From positions 1 to 64,000 of the forward strand of contig CADAUA010000013.1 of assembly GCA_902791035.1 (NCBI GenBank): a stretch of 64,000 bases of DNA, given 5' to 3'. Source of the stretch: an uncultured Coriobacteriaceae bacterium. Its GTDB lineage: Bacteria > Actinomycetota > Coriobacteriia > Coriobacteriales > Atopobiaceae. Shown here piece by piece: positions 16,882-23,554 of the stretch (position 1 is its first letter; each line of letters starts with the position of its first letter). The notes under the pieces were generated by a model. The model was not told the DNA's origin. It did not search any database and worked only from the letters and a program-made list of their open reading frames with translations. A program made the translations under genes and the position numbers.

Positions 16882-17763
16882 ATGATCCAGGACATAGCAC
16901 CGTACGTGTACGACAACCACTACCATGCCGACGCCACATCGACGCCGACGAGCTACGTGCTCCGCTACCGCGACCGGTCGGTGCTGGTGCGCGTGCGCCA
17001 TGGCGGGGCCGGCGGGGCCGACGAGGCCTCAGTGGGCGACGAGGTGGAGCTGCCACGGCTGGAGGACTATCCTGACCGGCCGCGCGACCTGGTGTTTCTC
17101 TTCCGCGTGGGGGAGGAGGACTTCTGGCTGGCGCGGGACGAGAAGGTCGTGGAGCCTGCGGGCTTTACCTACGAGGCGGTCAACTGGCTGCGGCATGCCT
17201 ATCCCCAGCACCTGCTCTTTGCCGCGGCGGTGGGCTGGCAGCTCTTCAACTGGTACGGCGACAACCGCTTCTGCTCCAGGTGCGGGGGTGCCATGGAGCT
17301 GGCGCCCCGCAGCCGCGAGATCGTGTGTCCCAGCTGCGGAAAGATCGTCTACCCGAAGATCCAGCCGGGTGTGATCGTGGGCGTGGTGGACGGCGACTCG
17401 CTCGTGCTCACGCGCTATGCGGGGCGGTCGCTCAAGATCTACGCGCTGGTGGCTGGCTTTACGGAGATCGGCGAGTCGCTCGAGGGGACCTGTCACCGCG
17501 AGGTTATGGAGGAGGTGGGGCTGCATATCAAGAATTTGCGGTTCTACAAGAGCCAGCCCTGGCCTTTCTCCGACACGCTGCTGGCGGGGTTCTGGGCCGA
17601 GGTGGACGGCAGCCGGGAGATCGTGGTGGACCACAGCGAGCTCAAGGAGGCCGTGTGGCTCCGGCGCGAGGAGATCCCACCGGAGCGTACGGGCGACCGG
17701 GCGAGCCTCACGGGCGAGATGATCGAGCGGTTCCGCGCGCTTGGCCGCGGGGTGCTGGGGTAG
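16882..17763 (+). CDS. nudC: NAD+ diphosphatase (NADH pyrophosphatase)
   Basis: Hydrolyses NAD(H) to NMN(H) and AMP and can remove NAD caps from RNA. The 293-residue protein has the NudC zinc ribbon (CSRCGG and CPSCGK, about residues 132-155), the Nudix box GFTEIGESLEGTCHREVMEE (about 193-212) and the NudC hallmark SQPWPFSDTLLAGF just after it. The ATG at 16882 is chosen because the family N terminus begins shortly after; an upstream extension to 16717 has no similarity and would overlap the nitroreductase. Confidence 0.92.
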   Translation: MIQDIAPYVYDNHYHADATSTPTSYVLRYRDRSVLVRVRHGGAGGADEASVGDEVELPRLEDYPDRPRDLVFLFRVGEEDFWLARDEKVVEPAGFTYEAVNWLRHAYPQHLLFAAAVGWQLFNWYGDNRFCSRCGGAMELAPRSREIVCPSCGKIVYPKIQPGVIVGVVDGDSLVLTRYAGRSLKIYALVAGFTEIGESLEGTCHREVMEEVGLHIKNLRFYKSQPWPFSDTLLAGFWAEVDGSREIVVDHSELKEAVWLRREEIPPERTGDRASLTGEMIERFRALGRGVLG

Positions 17764-17771
17764 CGTCGACG

Positions 17772-18082
17772 GGCACCTCGGTCCTGCTGTCACGGCACCT
17801 CGGTCCTGGCTGTCACGGCACCTCGGTCCTGCTGTCACGCCGGCGGCTGTTGCGGGCTGTCTGATTCCGCGCGGGAGTCGCAGGATGCGACATCTGCGCG
17901 AAAGCACCTGGCAGCAAGCATGCACTCTGCCGCCTATGTTCAGGAAAGCCGCAGATAACGGGCGGTTCGTCATGCAGAGTGTATGCTATCGATGGCAACG
18001 AAGGCCACGCTCTGGTGGTGGAGCGTGACAGCCAGAGCGTGACAGCAGGACCGAGGTGCCGTGACAGCAGGACCGAGGTGCC
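17772..18082. repeat. Nested inverted tandem repeats between convergent genes
   Basis: Three copies of a 22-23-bp unit containing CACCTCGGTCCTGCT (17772-17833) face two inverted copies containing AGCAGGACCGAGGTG (18039-18082). Enclosed is a foldback element with near-perfect 14-bp arms (17917-17930 and 17974-17987) around a 43-bp interior containing GCAGATAA. This fills the gap 17764-18116; no gene is seen there. Confidence 0.9.
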
Positions 18083-18116
18083 CGATCGGTGGGTGCCCGA
18101 TCGGTGCCCGATCCCG

Positions 18117-19016
18117 CTAGTCGTGGGCGGGCAGCCACTCCTGGAGGAGGGCCAGGTAGCGCGCCCGGTCCTCGGCAAAGCACATGTGGCGGCAGCCCTC
18201 GAAGAGCTCCCAGCGGGCACCGGGGATGCCGTCGGCCATCTGCTTGGCCACGAGCGGGCTGCAGAGGTCCTGCGTTCCGGAGACCACGAGCGCGGGGCAG
18301 CAGATCTCGTCCAGACGCCCGGAGTAGTCGTAGCCCGCCAGCGTCCCCGACGGCATGAGCTCGTTCTGTCCCCAGCCGGCTACGTAGCTCTCGCGTCCGT
18401 GCCCCTTGGGCCGACGCAGGCACTCGGGGTCCCTCTCGCTTGGCGCGCCCGCACAGAAGAGCTCCATGTAGCGGTCGATGGCGGCCAGGTAGGCGGATGT
18501 CGAGAAGTCCCCGGATGCCTCGGCGGCAAGGATCGCCTCGCGCTCGCCGGGTGCCAGGTAACGCAGACGGCGGTGCCCCTCCTGGCTCCAGAGGGCCGCG
18601 GAGGCCAGCGTGGACGAAAGCACGACGGACCTCACGCCCGCCGGCTGCCGGTCGCAGAGGTAGATGATGGCCAGCATGCCTCCCCAGGACTGGCCCAGCA
18701 GGTGGACGCGATCCAGCCCCAGCGCCTCCCGCACCGCCTCGAGCTCGCCCACCCAGGTGTCGGCGCACCAGAGCTCGGGCTTGTTTGCCATCGCGTCGTC
18801 CCAGGAGCGGCCGCATCCCAGCTGGTCGTACGTCACGAGCGTCCGATGGTCGAGGTCTGCCAGCGGGTCCAGGAGCTCGAAGTAGTTGTGCGTGGAGCCG
18901 GGACCGCCGTGCAGGAGGACGAGCGGCGCGCGGGCGGGGTCGGGCTCGTCAGGGCGCACCACGCGCACGTAGGTCTGGTATCCCAGGTAGGGGACGTAAG
19001 TCTCTTCCACGTGCAT
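18117..19016 (-). CDS. Alpha/beta hydrolase, proline iminopeptidase-like
   Basis: A 299-residue cytoplasmic alpha/beta-hydrolase of the S33 peptidase type. Seen are LVLLHGGPGSTHNYFELL (oxyanion HGGPG), YDQLGCGRS, the nucleophile elbow GQSWGG, the acid region VVSGTQDLCSP and the final histidine GCRHMCFAE. HGGPG with GQSWGG and DQLGCG is typical of proline/leucine aminopeptidases of lactic bacteria and actinobacteria. It likely releases N-terminal amino acids, proline included, from peptides. The ATG at 19016 follows GGGAGAAG. Confidence 0.85.
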   Translation of the reverse strand: MHVEETYVPYLGYQTYVRVVRPDEPDPARAPLVLLHGGPGSTHNYFELLDPLADLDHRTLVTYDQLGCGRSWDDAMANKPELWCADTWVGELEAVREALGLDRVHLLGQSWGGMLAIIYLCDRQPAGVRSVVLSSTLASAALWSQEGHRRLRYLAPGEREAILAAEASGDFSTSAYLAAIDRYMELFCAGAPSERDPECLRRPKGHGRESYVAGWGQNELMPSGTLAGYDYSGRLDEICCPALVVSGTQDLCSPLVAKQMADGIPGARWELFEGCRHMCFAEDRARYLALLQEWLPAHD

Positions 19017-19088
19017 GGGCTTCTCCCTTGGGACTCGTGGGCTCGCCGCCAACCGGCGGGGTGCGCCAAGCAACAAGGACGCGCCGCA

Positions 19089-19173
19089 GGCGGCCTGCAG
19101 GCAACCGGCGGCCAGGCTGCCAGGCGGCCTGCAGGCAACCGGCGGCCAGGCGGCCAGGCTGCCAGGCGGCCTA
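19089..19173. repeat. GC-rich tandem repeat running into the engB stop codon
   Basis: Direct repeats of about 33-41 bp built from GGCGGCCTGCAGGCAACCGG and GGCCAGGCTGCC blocks run to the last codons of engB. The second copy has an 8-bp expansion. The final copy supplies the engB stop (19171-19173). Confidence 0.75.
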
Positions 19174-19755
19174 CAGGCAGGCCTTCTCGATGCGCTTGCG
19201 GAGCTGCGGGATCCCGTAGCCCTTCTCGGCGGAGGTCACAATCATCTGGTCGCGCGGGACCTCCAGCTGGCGGGAGAGAAGGTCTGCCATCTCCTTCTGC
19301 TTGGTGGGACCGAGCTTGTCGGCCTTGGTGAGGGCAACCACGTAGGGCAGGTCCTCGCCGCGCAGGAAGTCCAGCATCTGCAGGTCGAGCTTCTGGGCCT
19401 CGTGGCGGATGTCCACGAGCGAGACCACCAGGTTGAAGCTGCGCTCCTGGGTAAAGTAGCCGTTGATGAGGGTGGCCCAGCGGTCGCGTTCCTTCTGGCT
19501 CACCTTGGCGAAGCCGTAGCCGGGCAGGTCCACGAAGCTCACGCCGTCGACGTCGTAGAAGTTGATGTTTATGGTCTTACCGGGCTGCGCGGAGGTGCGG
19601 GCCAGCTGCTTGCGGTTGAGGAGCTTGTTGAGGAGCGAGGACTTGCCCACGTTGGAGCGGCCCACGAAGGAGACCTCCGGCGTGGTGGGGGCGGGCAGCT
19701 GCTCGGGCGTGCCGTACGAGGCCACGTAGCGGGCCAGCTGGTAGTTGAGGGCCAT
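19171..19755 (-). CDS. engB: Ribosome biogenesis GTPase EngB/YsxC
   Basis: A 194-residue essential GTPase needed for large-subunit ribosome assembly. All G motifs are visible: G1 GRSNVGKSSLLN (about 32-43), G2 around TSAQPGKTININFY, G3 DLPGYGFAKV, G4 TKADKLG and G5 TSAEKGYG. Length is normal. The last codons coincide with a GC-rich tandem repeat. The ATG has GGAGG upstream. It lies downstream of the DUF3516 helicase on the same strand, separated by a 79-bp gap with a palindrome. Confidence 0.95.
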   Translation of the reverse strand: MALNYQLARYVASYGTPEQLPAPTTPEVSFVGRSNVGKSSLLNKLLNRKQLARTSAQPGKTININFYDVDGVSFVDLPGYGFAKVSQKERDRWATLINGYFTQERSFNLVVSLVDIRHEAQKLDLQMLDFLRGEDLPYVVALTKADKLGPTKQKEMADLLSRQLEVPRDQMIVTSAEKGYGIPQLRKRIEKACL

Positions 19756-19763
19756 GGGGCCTC

Positions 19764-19832
19764 CTTGCGGTCGGGTGTCACAGAAGTGTCTTGCGGTCGG
19801 GTGTCACAGAAGTGTCTGACACTTCTGTGACA
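19764..19832. repeat. 27-bp duplication ending in a perfect TGTCAC palindrome
   Basis: A 27-bp block containing TGTCACAGAAGTGTC is repeated (19764-19790, 19791-19816), and the second copy continues into the mirror arm. This makes a 15-bp perfect inverted repeat (19802-19816, 19818-19832) around one T. It lies three bases after the helicase stop. The same half-plus-whole layout recurs at 53766-53811. Confidence 0.9.
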
Positions 19833-19834
19833 TG

Positions 19835-22462
19835 CTAGTCGTCTATGAATCCTACCCGATAGGTCGAGAAGACCACGGAACCCTCATCCTGCGTGGCGTC
19901 CAGGTCCACGTCGCCCCAGATGCCGAAGTCGTGGTCGTCGTCGGAGTCGCGGAAGACCTGGTGCACGTGCCATACGTGGCGGCTGCGCTCGTCCTTCTCG
20001 TCGATGTCCAGGTAGGCCTTGCTGTGGGCGTCGGCGTCGAGCAGGATGGACTCGTGCTCCGCGAAGAAGCCCTCGAGCGCCCGGCCCCACACCACCTCGC
20101 GGTAGCCCCAGTCGGCGTCGAGCGCGCCAAGCTCGGCCGTGCGGCCCAGCGCCGCCAGACGCACGCGGGCCCAGAGGGCGTTGCGCACGAGCAGGGTGAG
20201 GCCGTGGCGGTCGTGGACCACCTCGTCGGCGCCGGGCGCGCCAAGCTCCGTGACGTCTGGCAGCTCGCCCGCGCTCTCCCACTCGTCCACGAGGCTGGAG
20301 TCGGTGCAGCGTACCACCATGCGAAGCCATACGATTACGTCCTCCAGGCGCTCGTCGCGCTTGTCGGCGGGGACGGTGCGGTCGAGCACCCGGTAGGCGT
20401 CGGAGAGGTAGCGCAGGAGCGTGCCCTCGGAGCGAGCGATGTTGTAGCGGCCGATGTAGGTCTTGAAGTCGGATGCCGTCTCCACCATGTCGCGCAGGAC
20501 CGACTTGGGCCGCAGGCAGTAGTCCGCCGCCCAGGGGACCTTCTCGCAGTACTGGGCAAAGGCCGCGGAGAGAAGCTCCTCCAGCGGCTTGGGGTAAGTG
20601 ACCTCCTGGGCGCGCTCCATGCGCTCCTCGTACTCGATGCCCTCGGCCTTCATCTCGGCAATGGCGCGGCCGCGGGCCTCGCGCTCCTGGGCGCGCAGGA
20701 TCTTGATGGGATCCTCCAGCGTGGCCTCCACCATGCTGATGAGGTCGAGCGCGTAGGTCTCCGACTCCGGGTCGAGCAGCTCCAGCGCGGCCAGGAGGAA
20801 GGGCGACAAGGGCTGGTCCAGCGCGAAGTCGTCGGGGACGTCCATGGTGAGCAGGTAGGAGGAGGTGGGGACCCCGTCCGCATCGGGCTCGCCCTCGGCC
20901 CTCTGCACCACCCCGGCGTCGAGCAGGGTGGCAAAGACCTCGTCGACCCGCTGGTCGAGCGCGGCCTTCTCGTCCGCGGGCTGGGCGGAGTCCGCCACCA
21001 GCTGGTGCAGGCGGGCGAGGGCGTCGCCTCCCTGCTCGACCTCGGCCAGCGCCATGGAGTGGGTGATCTTGAGGCGGGGACGCAGGGGCTCTGGGTCGGC
21101 GGCTATCAGCCGGTCGAAGGTGGACTTATCCCAGCCCACGAAGTCCTTGGGCGGGGTCTTGGTCTTGACCTTGCGGGCCTTCTTGGGATCGCCGCCTGCC
21201 TTGGTCAGGGCCTTGGCACGCTCGATGTCGTACTCGGTGGCCTCCGCGAGCACCACGCCCTCGGTGTCGAAGCCGGAGCGTCCCGCGCGACCGGCGATCT
21301 GGTGGAACTCGCGGGCGTTGAGACGGCGCATGCGGTGGCCGTCGTACTTGGTGAGCTGGGTGAGGACCACGGTGTGGATGGGGACGTTTATGCCCACGCC
21401 CAGGGTGTCCGTGCCGCAGATCACGGGGAGGAGCCCCTGCTGGGCGAGCTTCTCCACCAGCAGGCGGTAGCGGGGGAGCATCCCCGCGTGATGCACGCCC
21501 ACGCCGGTGAGGAGCAGGCGCTTCAGGGTCTTGCCGAAGGTGGTGGTAAAGCGCTGACCCTTGATGGCATCGCGCACGGCGTCCCGCTGCTCCTTGGTGG
21601 ACACGCCATAGCTGGCCAGGGCCTGGGCGCTCTGGACGGCGTCATCCTGCGAGAAGTGCACGATGTAGAGGGGCGCCTCGCCGGCGCGCAGGGCCAGCTC
21701 GACCGTGCCCTCGAGGGCAGTCTCCACGAACTCGTAGGAGAGGGGGACCGGGCGCGGCGCGTCCGTGACCAGGCTGACGGGCCGGTCGGTGTGGGCCTCG
21801 AGCGTGGCCTTGATGCCGGAGACGTCGCCCAGGGTGGCAGACATGAGGAGGAACTGCACGTGGGGGAGGGTGAGGAGGGGCACCTGCCAGGCCCAGCCAC
21901 GGTCGCGGTCGCCGTAGAAGTGGAACTCGTCCATGGCCACGGCGCCGATGTCGGCGTGCTCGCCCAGGCGCAGGGCGTCCTGGGCCAGGATCTCCGCCGT
22001 GCAGCACACGACCGGGGCCTCGGCATTGATCACCACATCGCCCGTGATCATGCCCACGTTGTCGCGGCCCAGGAGGTCCACCATCTCGAAGAACTTCTCG
22101 GAGACGAGGGCCTTGATGGGGGCGGTGTAGTAGGCACGGCGGTTGGTGCAGTTGGCCATGAAGAGAAGGCCCAGAGCCACGAGGGTCTTGCCGGAGCCGG
22201 TTGGGGTGCCCAGGATCACGTGGTCGCCGGACGCGATGTCGAGCAGGGCCTCCTCCTGGTGGGGCCAGAGCTCGATGCCGCGTGACTCCACCCAGCCCAT
22301 GTAGAGCTCGAGGGCGTCCTCGGCGGGGATGTCGGGGTAGGTCTCGGCATCGGGCCAGGGAATGAGGCGGCCGAGGGCCCCGGGGCCGTTGGGGCCGAGG
22401 TCGGCCACCTCGCGGCGGATGCCCGAGGGCGTGGTGCTGGTGGCGTCGACGGCCTCGCTCAT
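19835..22462 (-). CDS. DEAD/DEAH-box helicase with C-terminal DUF3516
   Basis: An 875-residue Ski2-like superfamily 2 helicase. Motifs are GTPTGSGKTLVALGLLF (Walker A), DEFHFYGDRDRGWAWQ (DExH box), SATLGD, GVGVHHAGMLPRYR, GTDTLGVGINVPIHTVV and QIAGRAGRSGFDTEG. The long C-terminal half matches the DUF3516 domain seen in actinobacterial helicases of this kind. It probably unwinds structured RNA or RNA/DNA; the substrate is unknown. The ATG at 22462 overlaps the TGA of the upstream gene by one base, so translation is coupled. An in-frame ATG at 22480 is an alternative. Confidence 0.88.
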   Translation of the reverse strand: MSEAVDATSTTPSGIRREVADLGPNGPGALGRLIPWPDAETYPDIPAEDALELYMGWVESRGIELWPHQEEALLDIASGDHVILGTPTGSGKTLVALGLLFMANCTNRRAYYTAPIKALVSEKFFEMVDLLGRDNVGMITGDVVINAEAPVVCCTAEILAQDALRLGEHADIGAVAMDEFHFYGDRDRGWAWQVPLLTLPHVQFLLMSATLGDVSGIKATLEAHTDRPVSLVTDAPRPVPLSYEFVETALEGTVELALRAGEAPLYIVHFSQDDAVQSAQALASYGVSTKEQRDAVRDAIKGQRFTTTFGKTLKRLLLTGVGVHHAGMLPRYRLLVEKLAQQGLLPVICGTDTLGVGINVPIHTVVLTQLTKYDGHRMRRLNAREFHQIAGRAGRSGFDTEGVVLAEATEYDIERAKALTKAGGDPKKARKVKTKTPPKDFVGWDKSTFDRLIAADPEPLRPRLKITHSMALAEVEQGGDALARLHQLVADSAQPADEKAALDQRVDEVFATLLDAGVVQRAEGEPDADGVPTSSYLLTMDVPDDFALDQPLSPFLLAALELLDPESETYALDLISMVEATLEDPIKILRAQEREARGRAIAEMKAEGIEYEERMERAQEVTYPKPLEELLSAAFAQYCEKVPWAADYCLRPKSVLRDMVETASDFKTYIGRYNIARSEGTLLRYLSDAYRVLDRTVPADKRDERLEDVIVWLRMVVRCTDSSLVDEWESAGELPDVTELGAPGADEVVHDRHGLTLLVRNALWARVRLAALGRTAELGALDADWGYREVVWGRALEGFFAEHESILLDADAHSKAYLDIDEKDERSRHVWHVHQVFRDSDDDHDFGIWGDVDLDATQDEGSVVFSTYRVGFIDD

Positions 22463-22785
22463 CAGGCGTCCCTCCCGCACTCGAAGGCGGCCATCTCGGC
22501 GCGGCAGACGTCCTGGAGGTGCTTCTCTGCCTCGGCGATGGCAGCGGGGTCGCCCTCACGCTTGGCGCGGCGAAGGGCGTTCATGGCCGAGGCGAAGTCC
22601 AGGTCGGCGGGGGAGGGGGCGTCGTCGGGATCCTGTCCATGGCCGGGGTCGGCTGCAACCCCCTGGGCGACATCGCCGGTCTTGTTGCCGTCGAAGGCCG
22701 TGCGGGAACCCGATGCCTCGATCTGCGCGCGGAACTCCTCTGCAAGCCTGCGGTCGCTCTCGTCCAGCTGATCGTCCCTGTCCAT
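22462..22785 (-). CDS. Small conserved-looking protein upstream of the DUF3516 helicase
   Basis: A 107-residue acidic, probably helical protein (MDRDDQLDESDRRLAEEFRA at the start, ending AEMAAFECGRDA) with no signal peptide or membrane segment. I do not recognise a family. The ATG at 22785 has AGGAGG four bases upstream and the stop overlaps the helicase start, so both belong to one operon; it may be a cofactor of that helicase. Longer upstream starts would run through the TCGAGTAGGTC array and are unlikely. Confidence 0.72.
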   Translation of the reverse strand: MDRDDQLDESDRRLAEEFRAQIEASGSRTAFDGNKTGDVAQGVAADPGHGQDPDDAPSPADLDFASAMNALRRAKREGDPAAIAEAEKHLQDVCRAEMAAFECGRDA

Positions 22786-22883
22786 GCGTCCTCCTGGTCT
22801 CGTGTTCAACTCGTCCATTCTACGACAGCGGCTATTTCGGTTAGCTGGTGGCCGTGTCGCGCTCGGAACTGACGTAACCGCTG

Positions 22884-23536
22884 TCGAGTAGGTCTGGCGC
22901 CTCTTATGGCTGTTGCGACGCGGTCTTGCGATGCCGCACCGCCCCTCGAGTAGGTCGGTCGGGCCGCATGGGGCATGAGTTCGTTTGCCGACTCCGACAG
23001 GAGCCCCCTCGAGTAGGTCATCGGCCGCCCTGGGAGCCCGGCTGGTGAGCCGCAGTTGCATAGGCATGTCGTCGAGTAGGTCAGTCGGCCTTGCCCGTTT
23101 CCTTGGCGAGGGACTTGAGGGGTTCCGGATTTCATCGTTGGAGGGGCCTGAGGAAGTCGCGAGGTGGGGGTGGTGACCTACTCGAGGGGCGCTCCGACCG
23201 GTTCGGCCAGTGCTGCCGTTGGACGGCGACCTACTCGACGGGGCTTCCGCCCGGGTTGGCTGCTGGTGCGGAGAGACTGTGACCTACTCGAGGGGCGCTC
23301 CGACCGAACAGGAAGACGGGGTGTCGGGAGCGCGACCTACTCGACGGGAGATGTGTCCGGGCTGGGCGCTGGGTCTGCGGGTTCTGACCTACTCGAGCCG
23401 CGGTGTGCGAGGAACTGGGGCGGGGATGCGGTCGAGTAGGTCGCTCGTCGGCTCCAACGGCGCCTGTCGTCGGTCAGGATGCGACTGCGGCCCCGCCCGT
23501 CGGCGCAATCGGACGAGAATGGGTGCCGAGTAGGTC
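22884..23536. repeat. Array of eleven TCGAGTAGGTC sites with helical spacing
   Basis: Forward sites begin at 22884, 22946, 23009 and 23072 (62, 63, 63 bp apart). Inverted sites GACCTACTCGA begin at 23175, 23228, 23281, 23334 and 23386 (53, 53, 53, 52 bp). Forward sites recur at 23432 and 23526 (94 bp). A further 10/11 match (23684) lies inside the GH3 coding region. Bases between sites differ, apart from frequent GGGG next to the motif. The array fills the 769-bp divergent gap 22786-23554, in which no gene is seen. Confidence 0.95.
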
Positions 23537-23554
23537 GTCCGGAGGAGGTACCGC

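Noticed and set aside
22884-23536. CRISPR array
   Set aside because: The repeated word is only about 11 bp, appears in both orientations, and spacer lengths fall in two classes (about 42 and 52 bases). No cas genes are nearby.
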